From the NCBI GenBank assembly GCA_946699065.1, contig CAMPDV010000710.1:124001-188000 (forward strand): a stretch of 64,000 nt of DNA, written 5' to 3'. The DNA is from Loxodes magnus (taxonomy: Eukaryota; Ciliophora; Karyorelictea; Loxodida; Loxodidae). The position numbers were made by a program, and so were the translations under genes. Shown piece after piece: positions 40,255 to 52,085 of this stretch; the first letter of the stretch is position 1, and each line of letters opens with the position of its first letter. The notes beneath the pieces were generated by a model. The model did no database searches and was not told the DNA's origin. It worked only from the letters and a program-made list of their open reading frames with translations.

Positions 40255-41206
40255 ATGAAGATTAGCCGAAAAATTGAAAATATCACATGGAGTTTACCGG
40301 AATCAAAAACCTTATATCCTCAAGGTAAAAACTAAAAAACTTATTCTTCACAATTCTTAGAATAAAGCAGAACTGAAACTTTAACTGAAGTAAAAATACA
40401 GGAAATATTTATAAAGGGTAGATTCATAATAGTTATAGGAAAAATAATGAAGTATAGATAGAAAATTAAAAGAATAAGAATAAGACGAATTTGTATCTAG
40501 AAGTTAAAAGTTTTCACGTTGTCTTTTAGTCGTAATCAATGAGTTTGATAAGTTGCACTAAAAGTGAAACTTTTAAAAGAGATATGGATGAATCAAAGAT
40601 ATCATAATCAAGCAAAATGTTAACAAACTTATCTCGTGGCCATAATGAATCTTAAGTTTTATTATTTAAGAGAGAAAAGAAAGAACTGAAAATGGTAAAT
40701 CAAGTGGATAAATAAGTTAGCTTTATTCATTTCTAAAATATTAATGTTCTTAGAAAATCTTTTATTAGACTTGCTTCTTTAGCTGTAATGAAGTTATTAG
40801 AGTAAATTAAATAATTTGTGAATAAACCGAAATGAAGGATAACTAAATTCAAAGGATTAAAAAATAAAAATTTGAGATACTTGAAAAAATAAAAAAAACG
40901 AAAGTAGAAGAAAAGAAAAAAGAAACGAAAGGAAAGGAAAAATCAAAAGATAAAGATAAAACTGAAGTTGATATCATTATTTTATTAAAAATTTCATCTA
41001 ATTAGCGATTTTTTGATATTTTCAGTTAGAATAAAAAAGATCCAACAATAAAAAAAGATTTAAAATTTGAAATTAATTTAGACTTAAATTTGACTATGTC
41101 CATCTTAGTAGAAGATATTATAAAGGTAGAATTTAAAAAATCAAAGTATTAGATTCAAAAATTTTCAAAAAAATAAAGTTAAAATTTTAGAAATATCTAT
41201 TAATGA
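40255..41206 (+). CDS. Lys/Glu-rich hypothetical protein (frames incomplete)
   Basis: Begins with ATG at 40,255: MKISRKIENITWSLPESKTL, then EQSRTETLTEVKIQEIF. From about 40,850 a different frame reads KFEILEKIKKTKVEEKKKE, a highly charged stretch, then DIFSQNKKDPTIKKDLKFE and LTMSILVEDIIKVEFKK, ending at TGA 41,204-41,206. The middle (40,450-40,850) is less convincing, so at least one intron or frameshift lies there. Plus-strand placement in unit C contrasts with the minus-strand genes of the repeat unit. No domain recognised. Confidence 0.42.
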
Positions 41207-42907
41207 TTTTAAATCTAAAAACTGAATATTTTTCTTTGGTAAATTGCTAGAAAAAATATTTATAATAGCAAAACTCATAAAAAAATAATATATAAAAAGT
41301 ATTTAAATTATTGAAAACATGTGCAGAAATTAAAGTTTTAGCATTTGGAAAGTTTTAAGAAATATCTTTAAGATTTAATATTCAGCGGGGTGAAAAATAT
41401 TTTTACTAATATTTGCCTCACTATAGAAAAGAATGTATTTTAAAAAGATATAATGATTAATTACAAAAATTTTAGGATGAGGACAAAATATAGAAACCAA
41501 ATAATTCCCTCTTTTTTATTTTTTTTATTTAGCATGAAGTTAAAAATAATTATGCTTTAGTAATAATTAAAGCCAATCACTAGGAATATTTTTGATATTT
41601 ATCTATTATATTTGTCTTAGTCAAAGTTACTTATCTTTTTTACATTTTTTATTTTTCTAATAAAAACTCCAATTGCTTTGATAAAGCTTTTTTTTTAATT
41701 TGTACATTCATGAAATAAATTTTAGCAATGAGATCATATAATTTACATACATGATATTAGAACTTTCTTTCTTAATTCCTTTAATCAATAAAAAGAACGG
41801 ATATATCATATCAATATAAACGCTGAATTTACATGTCAAAGTTACCTATCTAATTATTCCTTTTGTTTATATATTACATTTATCTTTCTTTTATATTTGA
41901 TCTTAATTTTGCTGAGTATCTTTTAATTATTTCAGTTATATTAACTAGATTTAGTTATTTATAAATAAAAATATTTTATTAAAACTAAGAATAGGTTTAA
42001 TTATAGCAATTTTGATGACTATTTTTTCATTCTGTTTTATTTTCTTTAGGAGTTTAAAATTCATGTTTACTCTTTTTTCATAAAAATTGGAATATCATAA
42101 AAGCTTTTTACTTCAACTTTGCTTTTTGTCTAAGATTCTCTAATTTTGAATCAACATATCTTATTTATCTTAACCTTGTTATCCAAATTCTTGGTGAAAT
42201 GCTTCTCTACCAATAAATATCTCACACTACAATTTAAAAATTTCGATTCATAATTCTCGAATATTCTATTCCAATTTCTCTAAATTCAATATTATTAAAA
42301 CTTATTTTAACTTACCTTTTCGACTTCCCTACTTTTATTCAAGCCATAATTTAAAATTATTTTATATTCCATCTTCTCATAATATAATTACCACTTGAAC
42401 AGTTATATAATCATAAGCCACTTCCATATGCTGAAATAAATCATTTATTATTTGATATACCAACACTGAAAATTCAGTCAATGTGACTTTTTATTCTAAG
42501 CTTTCCTTAATCTGCTTTTATATTTCATATCTTAATAGTTTTATTACAGTTCCTAGATATTATTAATCAATTATTCATAATTAATTTTGCGGTTAGTGCT
42601 AAAGTCAGGCCTTATAAAATTTAAATGTCTTAACTAATCAGAAATGTTAGACCTTTATCATATTACCAAGATTCTGATGCTGTTTATTCGATTTCATTTG
42701 AATTCCATACAGAATATTTAATTAAGTAGTTATATATTTTCTTTAACTATCCATACTTCCTTTCCCATATCTTGCCATTTCATCTTTGCTTCCGAGTTTA
42801 TTAACTTATAATCATCTGATATAACTTAAAAAAATAAAAGTTATGAATGGTTTCTAAAAGCCCTTTTTAAAGACTTTAAAAATCCTGAAATTAAAAAAAA
42901 CGATTGC
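41207..42907. other. Unit C interval, no gene recognised
   Basis: AT-rich. The right half (about 42,580-42,880) aligns with 25,790-26,090 of unit B. No domain or stable frame seen. Confidence 0.35.
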
Positions 42908-42926
42908 AACTAGAGAAAATAATAAA

Positions 42927-43754
42927 TGAACTTAGTGTTAAATAAAAGTTTGCTATCCCTGGGCTTTCAACCAGGTACCTGCAGACTAATTTTTTTACGT
43001 GGTAAGTCTTCCCCGACCTTTTTTGTAAGTGGATGGTTACCACTGTTAAATTTTTTTGTTGCAAATTAAAAGTTTTTGTCTGTAAACTCCATTTTCAGTA
43101 ATCCATAGTTTATTTAAAGCTTTTCATGTTTTCTACTCTTCTCTTATCTGTAAATTCTTTCATTCTTTGCAGTGTCTTAGTAAGTGATTCCGTGAGTAGC
43201 AATACCAACAATTTTTTATTTATTTTTCAGTGTTCTTCTTTTTAAATATTTTATTTTCCAGTTGTTCAATTCTTTTAGTTAAATCCATGCTTACCTATTC
43301 TTAACTAGGTTTATTTTATTCTGTATTCTAAAATTTGGTTGGAGTTTCTTCTATAATCATGCATTGAGATTATTTAAAATTTGATTATGATATTTTTCAT
43401 AATTACTATTCTGTAACTAAACTACTTTTTATTAGCTAGCTTCTCAATATTTTTAATTCGTTGTTTTAATCTTTGATGCAATCTATAAGTTCTCGAATTC
43501 GATTTCCGTGACTGAATATCATTTCTTTTTATTTAGTGATCATTGCTTTCATTTTTTCAATTTATTCTTGAAGAAAGTCGTTACTCTAAATTTGTGGATT
43601 AACTGACTCAGCTGGACCTATCATTATTTTCCTTCAGGTGAAGAGCTAGATTCTTATTATTGTATTTATTTTTTTAATTCCTCTTTCGTCGCTTGCTTTC
43701 TTGCTTTCCTTATTTAGTTTTTTGAAAGACGGACCTATTATTCCATTTTTTTAT
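42927..43754 (-). mobile_element. Gag-only retroposon with 19 bp target-site duplication
   Basis: Flanked by perfect 19 bp repeats AACTAGAGAAAATAATAAA (42,908-42,926 and 43,755-43,773). The interrupted unit C sequence resumes on both sides. The minus-strand reading shows ATG at 43,746, a basic N-terminus (SKNQIRKARKQATKEELKK), a coiled coil (EQIEKMKAMITKQKEMIFS; IRELIDCIKDQNNELKILR), a complete knuckle CWYCYSRNHLLRHC and the motif KLWITENGVYRQKLL. One frame change near 43,620 separates the N-terminal peptide from the rest. A hairpin CCTGGTTGAAAGCCCAGG (42,958-42,975 on the plus strand) lies near the 3' end. The long duplication and well-kept motifs suggest a fairly recent insertion. Confidence 0.78.
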
Positions 43755-43773
43755 AACTAGAGAAAATAATAAA

Positions 43774-44791
43774 AATGAATTAAAACAATAAAGCTAAAGA
43801 TTAAATTAGCTTATTTATTGTATCTTTCTCTCTTTTTACAGGGAAATTCTTTTCATTTAGACTTTTTGAATACTCCCTTATTTTTATTCTTCATAGCTCT
43901 GAAAAATTAAGTGAATTTCATTTATTAATTTCAGGAACATTTCTTTTTATAAGAGGGCTATTATTTTCTAAGCTAGACTGAAATATCTCTAAATTAGTTT
44001 CGAAAAAATTTAAAATTTCGAGCATAAGTTTCCAAAATTATAGGGATTTAAAAGCTTGCATATAGCTTATCAAATCTTGAATATTTTAAACGTTTTATCA
44101 TTATCTAAAAGCTTATTATATAAGGTAAATCATATAAAATTTATTAGTTTTATAATTACATTAAAACATACTTATTAATTAATTCTAAAAAGATTTAAAG
44201 CTTTACTCTTTTTAGATAATATCATTATTTATAAAAGAAAAATTATGGATAAATAATTTTTTTTTCTTTTGGATTTGAAATAAAAATTTTTTGGCTTTAT
44301 AGTTTTAAACTTATTTTTTCCTTATTTAATATAGTCTCTTCAATTAATAAATTTTTATTTATGCTAGCTCCAAATTTAATTATTTCATAAGTCCTAAAGA
44401 TTTCTTTTTTGGTTCATCGACACTTTTATTTTTATTTCTCTTCATGAATCTAAACTTTTATAGCTATTTTTGTGTAGCTCTTTCTTATTTAAAATGATTA
44501 TATTTATCTTTTTCTTATTATTTCAACTTAGTTAAAACCAAAATCTGGTTTCTTGCATTAAGTATTTAAATATATATTTATTCCTCGAAACATTTAAAAA
44601 GTTAGTTTTACTTTCCCTAAATTTTAAATTTCTTAAGTTTTTAACACTTTTCAAATTTTATCTTTCTATTATCCTCTAAATTATCTAGCGACTACTCTGC
44701 AAATAATTTTTAATTTTTTGCTTAAAATATTATTTTTCTATAATTAATTAATCTGGATAAAGTATAGAAATTATTGCTAATATTTATCTAA
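43774..44791. other. Right end of unit C, no gene recognised
   Basis: Very AT-rich continuation of unit C after the retroposon, similar to about 26,100-26,900 in unit B. No feature seen. Confidence 0.4.
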
Positions 44792-44806
44792 AAAACCGGA
44801 TAATTA

Positions 44807-45770
44807 AAAAAAATGATGAGGTTTCAAGTCAGGCTTCTATACCATCTCTTCCTAAGCCAAAAAGGAAGGGAGGAAGCAAGAAACCTAGTCTTAATAATCT
44901 TAACAATCTTCTCTATCACAACCTTAACCAACACTGAATTAACAAGTAGGAATCTAACAAAACGAACGAAAGTCGACCTTGAAGAATATACACACGGAAA
45001 CTCCAACCTCAAGCGAGAAACCGAGGAAACAGATGAAGTCTGTTCTCCACCAGGAGGTATCAGAGTTCAACCCTTCTGGTCAGATGAGAATGGAGTAGCT
45101 CATCAAAGTGATACTGAACCTCCAGGAAGAAGTCAAGAGATTGAAGAAGGACAATGATATGCTGATAGCAAAGCTAGACCTAGCAGAAGGAGATGAGTCA
45201 AGACTTATGTCCTAGGAAAGAGATCTTAACGCCTTTTGGAATATCTCACAAAATCAGACTAGCGAATCCTAAAATTAGCTTAGAAACAGACAAAACTGGA
45301 TAACATACTCGGAAAAGTAGAAAAGAAATTGTAAACTTTTAAGAAAGATTAAAGCGAAACTGGAGCTATATAAATGGAAATCGAAGCCTAGAAAGAGCAA
45401 ACAAATCAAGGAAAATAATTCAAAACAAAAAAGAAATGTTTCTGCTGTGGAAGCGTATGACATGTTTATCGGAAGTGTTAGAAATTCTAATAGAAATAAA
45501 GAAACTATTGGATAAAAGAACAACAAAAGAAGAAAAAAGAAGAAGCAAGAATGAAAAGAATGTATTGTAACCCGAATGGTTCAATATACAAGATTAAGAT
45601 GGAATCAAGGCAAGTTAAAGGAGGGAAAACCTGGAAAAATCTGAGTTTCCAATCTCGCTAAAATTGGGCGACCCGAACTTTTATATTTAACAGCAGGGAG
45701 CATGAACTGCTGTCTTCCTGACGGGGTTGAAAATCCCTAAAACGGAAAACTCAAAATTAATATTATTATT
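44807..45770 (+). mobile_element. Gag-only retroposon with 15 bp target-site duplication
   Basis: A 964 bp element between perfect 15 bp repeats AAAACCGGATAATTA (44,792-44,806 and 45,771-45,785). Protein landmarks: GFKSGFYTISSQAKK at the N-terminus, a coiled coil LNLQEEVKRLKKDN, QERDLNAFWNIS, a complete knuckle CFCCGSVWHVYRKC whose Trp is TGA, and MYCNPNGSIYKIKM. The stop TGA is at 45,719, one base before the hairpin GGGGTTGAAAATCCC (45,723-45,737), followed by a short ATT tail. Two frame changes (right after the start at 44,813, and near 45,255) make this copy defective. Higher GC than the flanks. Confidence 0.8.
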
Positions 45771-45785
45771 AAAACCGGATAATTA

Positions 45786-46953
45786 TAATGATAACTTTTA
45801 TTCATGCTTTCATTATTTAGTATTAATTATATCTATAATGTTTTATTATTATATTTTTAGGCTATGAGTGTTTCAGGCTCTCACCTATATATTTAATAGC
45901 TCTTCTATTTCAACTTCTCCACTTTTTTTAAATCTAATTTTTTATTTTTCTAAGTTAAAATAGGATCTTTTCTATTATTCAAATTATATGTCTAATTGGC
46001 TCTAATATACCAAGATTCAAATCTTTTTACATTCTTAATATTTTCTGAGAGTGAATAATCAAGCAGGATTTACAATTTTTCACATTAGAAATGTTCAAAT
46101 CTTAAGTTTTCTATTTCTAAATTTGCCTCTAAAATTTCCCATTATTAGTTGAAGAGGATTTAGAGATTTTCTAATAGAGCTCAAAGTTAAATTATCCTGC
46201 TACTCATATTTTTTATATTTCACTACTATCTATTTCTTATTTTGGGTATATCCTAGTTGAAATTATAATTAATTCTAGATTCATATTTGAATTGAAATTT
46301 CTAGCTAATTTTTTTTTCATCATTACGCATCAATAAGTAAAGTGTAAAGTCATAATACATTAATATGAGATCTTAATTAATACCGAACTTTTGAAGCAAA
46401 GGGTTAAATAGATTTAGAATAGATTCATGCTAAAGCAGTTCTTTTTTAAACAATATTAATAGCTCAACTTAAAAGAGTCACCAAAAGTGTAAGACTCAAC
46501 ATCGAAGATTGATTTTCAAAATATTGTCTCTTGTTAAAATGATTTTTCTTAAAATTCAATAAAATAAAACCTTTAAGCTTTAAATTTTTAAATAGAAAAG
46601 TAGGAAAATAGTCAAACTGATGTGAAGAAGAATAAAGTTCTCAAACATTTAAAAAAGTACTTAAAAGCATGAATTTTAAAAAAATTAGTTGTTTTTAAAT
46701 AGTTAGCTTTACTAATAAAAAAAACTAAAAAACTGGTAAATATAATAAGGAGAAAAGTTGTAATAAATTTTGCTAAATTAATAAAATAATAAAAAGATAG
46801 CTCTTTAAGTAGACTAAATTGAATGAATATAAAGTTTCTTGATAACCATATTTGCACAAATTAAATAAAAAGAAAAAGAAATTACAATTTTATATAGATA
46901 AAAATCTAAGTTTAACTAAATTTAAACTAAGATTTCAAAAATTTTTTTTTTTA
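45786..46953. other. AT-rich spacer before the MORN gene
   Basis: No domain or repeat recognised. A T-rich run (46,942-46,952) sits directly before the ATG of the next gene. The minus-strand frame at 46,612-46,857 is Phe/Leu/Lys-rich low complexity. Confidence 0.45.
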
Positions 46954-49209
46954 ATGTATGAAGAAGAGACTTTTAGTGATAAATAAAATAATAAAAGTTT
47001 ATTGAATGAAGAAAGATATGAAGGATAATGAAAAAATGGTAAAAGATAAGGTAAAGGAGTTCTACATTGTATAGGAGGAAAAACGTATGAAGGATATTTC
47101 TAAGATAATAAATTTCATGGGTTTGGTACTGTGAAATGAAATAATGGAGATAAATATGAAGGTCAATGATTGAATGGAATTAGATAGGGAAAAGGAGTTT
47201 ATTACTTTGAATGTGGTGATTTATATGATGGAGATTTCTATAGAAACAAATAGCATGGAATTGGTTTCATACAATAAAGTAATGGAAATAGATATGAAGG
47301 ATAATGATTTTAAGGAATAAGACAAGGAAATGGGATTTTTTTTCATTTCAATAGCTAAGTTTATGACGGTGAATGAATAAACGAAATGGCTCATGGTTTA
47401 GGCACTTTTAAATATAGTAATGGAGATAGATATGTAGGATAATGAAAATACAATTAAATATAAAACAATGGAAAATTTTACTTTATCGATGGAGGTATAT
47501 CTGATGGTTTCTATTTTCAATATGATAGAAATTTTCTTTAAGAGTAGAAAAGTAACTAGTAACCAGTATTATAAAGAGCTGTTTATAACTAAAGCACCAG
47601 TTAATAATAAGTTTGCTAATATAAAATTTGTTGCGAACAACAGGGTTCAAATCTTTTGTCTCATAACAAAAATATTGCAAATTAGATACTTTCATTCCTA
47701 GATCTTAAAACTATTACCAAACTATAAAAGATAAATAAATTTTTTTATCATTTCAGATACTAAATTACTGCTTCGAAACTCAAAGCATATTAGGGATCAG
47801 ATTCTTATAATTAGAATAAATTAAAATGGATTTTAAAACAACTACCTCATTTTGAAATAGGTTAACTTTAGATTAATACAAATAGACTATCATAAAGAAC
47901 TATTGATTCAATTCATCTGGCACTAGTTTAGAGTATTATGCTTAAATAATGATAAAGTTTCGAAAATTAGAAGATCGATAGATTCGAAGAAATGAAGATA
48001 GTCGTCTAATAAAAAATATTTACTCTTTGTAACTTCTTATTTCATAGTGATCTAGTGAAACTTACTCTGCACGGTAAATTTTTAGACTAAGACTTATCTT
48101 TTTTACTAAAACTAGAAAAATTATTATTTTTTGATCTATTAGACTCTAGCGATGAAAATGATAAATAAGGAATTTCAGGAAAATTTTTGCTGCTATATTG
48201 CCAAAATATCTAGCTTAGAGTTTTAAAGTTGTAGGGGTAAAGATTAAACGCTGAGATTATAAAAAAATATTTATTAAAAAAAGGAAAATAAATTCAAGAA
48301 CTGTCTATCAACCAAAGCTTTATCATCGATTTAATTCATTAACTGTGTCCAAATTTACGCAAAGTTAATCCCTAGATCTATGGTAGTTCTAATGCACTTT
48401 TATTGAAATGCAAAAATAGAAATTTAGAAGAACTAACTATTGAAGATGAATTTAGCTTTTAGGCCTTTAATCATTTTTTTTCTACATCATATTCCAAACT
48501 AAAAGCTGTAAATATCTCAAATAATGAATAGTTCAATGATTAATGCTTGCTATTGTTGCTTTAAAGTAGTCCTAACTTAACTGATCTAAAGCTATAAGGA
48601 CTAAGTCAAATAGGAGATAAATCTATTAATTAAATTGGAAATTATGGATCTAAGTATTAGTCTTTGATTTTAGTTAATATGATGCAGATAAAAGATGCAA
48701 CTTTGCTAAGTATATTTAAGGGATGTAAGCTTCTTAAAATAATTGAATTATCTCTTATTAGTGATATAAGAAGTGAGACTCTGCAAAGCATATTCAATAT
48801 AGGTACTCATTTAAACTAAATAAGCTTAGGTAATTTCGGAATTATAGGGCAATAATCTTGAACTTAAGAACTGGTAAATTTAAAAAGATTAAAAAGCTTA
48901 AAAATTGAAGAAATAAAATTAACTTAATAGTGGATTTTCTAAATTTTTAACTGTAAGAATCTGACTTAACTTTAGTTAAATGGAGTTAATATTTTCGAAT
49001 TTATAGAAATGGAAGGGAATAGATTTCCTGTTTATAATAGCTTAAAATATTTGAAAGTTAGGTACTAGGATATCTTAATCAATAATGCATTAATAAAGTT
49101 AAAAGAAAAATTATAGTAAATAAGGATATTTAATGGAATAGAAGAGATAGGAAAATAAGAAAAAGAGGTGGAAATAGATTTAGGAGCAATTATTTTTCAT
49201 AAAAATTAA
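46954..49209 (+). CDS. MORN-repeat / F-box / leucine-rich-repeat protein
   Basis: One uninterrupted frame of about 750 codons. Residues about 20-170 are seven MORN repeats (YEGQWKNGKRQGKG, YEGQWLNGIRQGKG, YDGEWINEMAHGLG); all six MORN Trp codons are TGA and many Gln codons are TAA or TAG. Around residues 230-260 lies an F-box-like motif (ANQILSFLDLKTITKLQ, then INKFFYHF). From about 350 to the end follow irregular leucine-rich repeats (NLTDLKLQGLSQIGDKS, LKIIELSLISDI, NLKRLKSLKIEEIKL) of the cysteine-containing/AMN1 kind. F-box plus LRR suggests a substrate receptor of an SCF ubiquitin ligase; MORN repeats often bind membranes or scaffold proteins. No introns are needed. The frame has no TGA until 49,627, so the end is uncertain: I chose the first TAA (49,207) after homology fades; table 27 would extend it to 49,629 through T-rich sequence. 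Confidence 0.85.
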
Positions 49210-49984
49210 GTATATTAAAACTTTTTAAGTTTAATAGAGATAAAAATTATTTTTCTTAAAGTTGATTAATTAAAATATTTATCTTACTAAATTATTTTTA
49301 ATTTTCTTCTATTTTTTTAAATCCTAAATGAGTCAAAGCAAAATTAAAAATTATTTACAAATAAATTTCTTTAAATTTTACTTAATTATTTAGTTGTATA
49401 ATTATAGAAAATTTAAAATTTAGTATTTTTATTTTTCTTTCAATGCTTTCACTTTTATAATATTCAAATCTTTTATTTTACAATATTTTGTTTCTTTTAA
49501 TTCTTTTTAGTATTTAATCAACTTAATTTAAACTTTTTTTCGGTGTTTAATTTAATTTTTTCTTATTTTTTAATAGATATTTTAAAATTTATTTTCAAAC
49601 GATAATCAAAAAAATTTAAATTTAAATGAAAAATTATCTTTTTTTGATTTCGCATTTTTTTCTGGCTGCTATTTTTTGGGGTTAATATATCTACACTGAT
49701 GTTTTTCAGAAGAAATATATATTTAAAGCCATCTTTGTTTGGTTCACCACAACTTCTGTTATAGAAATTCTTGATATGCTCTGTCTTTATTTCTTTTTAA
49801 TTCTCTATATTATAGTCTTCTTATCTCCACTTTTAAAATCAAAATTGGTTACCTCCTTTCTTAATTCTTCGAAGGGAATTAAAAAAATCAAAATCTTTGA
49901 CAAAATGTCACAGTTGATTAAATTCTTCAAAATAAAAAAAATTAGTCTAATTCGTATCTTTTGATCCATTCCATCTCATGCTAA
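49210..49984. other. T-rich downstream region of the MORN/F-box/LRR gene
   Basis: Extremely AT-rich and most likely untranslated and intergenic. It contains the first in-frame TGA (49,627) after the LRR region. The plus frame at 49,776-49,964 is low complexity. Confidence 0.45.
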
Positions 49985-51215
49985 GTTTAGCAATATGTGA
50001 AGGCAGGAGAACTCTGAGACCCGGACTTCAGTACCCAGTATTCCAAACTCTGATACTGTTTCCCTAATCAGCTTTTCGTACCGATAAAGAGAACCCTCAA
50101 ATAAATAGTACTTATCACACAAAAGGCACTGTCTAATTTTTTGTGTCAGCATCTATTGCAAGAGTATTATAACGCAGACTATATTGCACTGAATTTCCTT
50201 CTCAGCCGATTGGGGAACTTCGTCCATCTTTTAAAAATATATCCAGAACTGATAAAAATTAGGAAAGTTGGAATTCTTCAATTATTCCTATTTAGATGTT
50301 TTATGTATTAATAAAATTTTTTCATTTATTCACAATCTTCTATTTTCTTTATTTAAAAATTCTTTATCCTTTTGAAAGTAAGTTACTTTTCTCATATTGC
50401 TATAGCTAATTAAATCTGTTTAATAATTAAGAAAATGTTTGCTTAAATATAGAAGTTTTCAGACATTTCCTCTCTGTCGTAGGCTTTCTATTGATGCAAA
50501 TATACAGATCTTGTTAAAAAAAAGGTATAATTAAGTTTTTAGTTTTAAAAATTGGCCTTTAAATCCTCTAATACTTTGGTCAGTCTCTTCTTAAACTAAA
50601 GGACGGCTTAAGACTTCCTTAGTCTGCTATTCTTATCTATTTCTCCAGCCTTCGTTATTATTTGCTAAATTTAATTTAGATTTTCAGTATTTCTTCCTGT
50701 ATATCTTTCCGGATCTATCAGGTCATATGTTAAATCACTCTTTTGTTCTAGAAAATTCTTTGCATAAAGTTTTTTATTTTCCTTATATGCATTATATCTT
50801 TACTAGCACCTTTCCGTTTAATGTGATTTTTTTCAAATTCAGCATCTTGGTCTTCTTAGTTGTTGACTTATCCTATTTCGAATTATAGATCAGTGTTAGG
50901 TTCAATGTCCATCAGTATAGATTATGTTTATACCATAAATTTTTAATTAAATTCTAGTTGCTATGTTTGTTATTCTTAAATTTGTTTTATTTTTAATGGA
51001 ATGTCTAGAGATCTGATTAAAAAAATTAGGGGATGTCCTGAAAATGTTAGGTAATTTTTTTCAATTTGTCACTCATTTATTATTAGATTGAATTTATGGT
51101 TTGTTCTACTACTGAGAAATCATAATTTATTCTTTGCTGCAATTCTTTTAAAGTGGTCTCTATTTATTCTATTTTTTATCTATGTTGTTTTAGTTCCCAC
51201 TGTAAGCTAGATATT
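49985..51215 (-). mobile_element. Gag-like retroposon, decayed
   Basis: Minus-strand peptides in element order: coiled coil LQWELKQHRQKIEQIETTL and TINSIQQQMSDKLKKITQ (about 51,210-51,010), MDIEPNTDLQFEIGQVNNQ (about 50,915), RIADQGSLKPSFSL (about 50,600), and a Cys-rich C-terminal part CLLCDKYYLFEGSLYRYEK (about 50,110-50,050) that contains the family's Gly motif. The zinc knuckle is not intact. The peptide around 50,600 matches the element at 55,030-55,700. Several frame changes occur. GC is clearly higher in 49,990-50,230 than in the flanks. Borders are approximate; no target-site duplication found. Confidence 0.6.
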
Positions 51216-51771
51216 CTCTATTGAACTGATTATTCAAATGCTTATTTTTATTATTTTTCTTAATCTTAATTCGATGACTATTCAGTTAAATTATACTATT
51301 CTTCTTGTTTTTTTTGAAAGTATTAATAGAGGTCTACTTTTTCTTAAGTTTCATTTTATTTATATCTTAATAAAATTTTGTTTTATGCTTTTTAAATATG
51401 AAACCTCTAGAGAAGATTTTTATTATTCAATTTTTTCAATTTTTTTATATTTTTTAACAAAAAATTAATTCTTTCTATTTTTCTATTTTTACTCAAATCT
51501 TTAATTACCTTTATTTCCAATAAAATCAATATTTATTCAATCCATTTAGATATAATACTTTACTTCCAGTTTAAAAAATGTTCAATTTTTTTTATTTATT
51601 AAACTTGATTTTTTTGTTAAATCATAAAATAAGTGTTGGAAATTATACTTAAATTTGGTAGATAATTATTTTAGTAAAAATTACTTTCAAAACATTTTTT
51701 ATAAAAGAAATTTATTATTTTAACACTAAAGATTTTTCGATTTTATTAAAAGTAATTTTGTGGCTTAAAAA
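51216..51771. other. AT-rich spacer
   Basis: No feature seen. The plus-strand frame 51,238-51,468 is Phe/Ile/Leu-rich low complexity without homology. Confidence 0.45.
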
Positions 51772-52085
51772 TTAGATTCTTTTATAACTTTTTATATAAT
51801 TGAGAAGATGGTGGGAGCTGAGAGTGACCTTCGTGACAACATTTTCTGGTTTTATGGCTAGGAACAAGTTCCTTTCCTGTCGCTGAGAAAGTCCCTGGTC
51901 AGAGTCATTTTCTGAAGGGAACACTGTCTTTGAGATTATCCGCTCTTGGTAGGGAATTGAAGCCTGGCTGTTCATAGCGATGGAGTTCCCTAGCAGCTGT
52001 GCCTGGAGCACAACAGGATATCCCCGTTATTCCATAAAAAGAGAGCGTCGGATCGTGCAATTGGAAAAAAAGTTTCCGGTCCAAA
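51772..52085 (-). mobile_element. 5'-truncated retroposon fragment (C-terminal part only)
   Basis: A 300 bp island of much higher GC. On the minus strand one frame reads ALFLWNNGDILLCSRHS, which fits the family's N-x-G-x-I motif. At nucleotide level it resembles 55,200-55,260 (shared ATAACGGG then ATAT then CTG). N-terminal, coiled-coil and zinc-knuckle parts are absent, as expected for 5' truncation during reverse transcription. A different frame (GTG start at 52,011) is also open for 79 codons and has a normal composition; I consider it a shadow. Confidence 0.48.

Larger units (their letters stand above)
29797..44791. repeat. Tandem unit C
   Basis: Third copy of the large segment. It begins after the retroposon ending at 29,796 and carries the coiled-coil gene (30,415-31,060), the membrane-anchored gene (34,783-35,547) and the basic segment at about 39,040-39,255. 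Homology to unit B resumes after the retroposon at 42,927-43,754, for example 43,850-43,930 against 26,300-26,360, so the unit continues to roughly the next insertion at 44,792. It includes a plus-strand Lys/Glu-rich frame (40,255-41,206) whose counterpart I did not identify in A or B. Confidence 0.65.

Noticed and set aside
42950..43060. Possible tRNA or small structured RNA
   Set aside because: The hairpin CCTGGTTGAAAGCCCAGG belongs to the 3' end of the retroposon bounded by the 19 bp duplication, and the upstream part is its coding region.
44824..45012. Minus-strand ORF in the 44.8 kb element
   Set aside because: Antisense shadow of the gag-like frame, which has matching copies elsewhere and a zinc knuckle in register.
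51772..52011. 79-codon minus-strand ORF with good composition
   Set aside because: It starts with GTG, and a neighbouring frame contains the retroposon Gly motif, so the ORF is best explained as a shadow of a truncated element.
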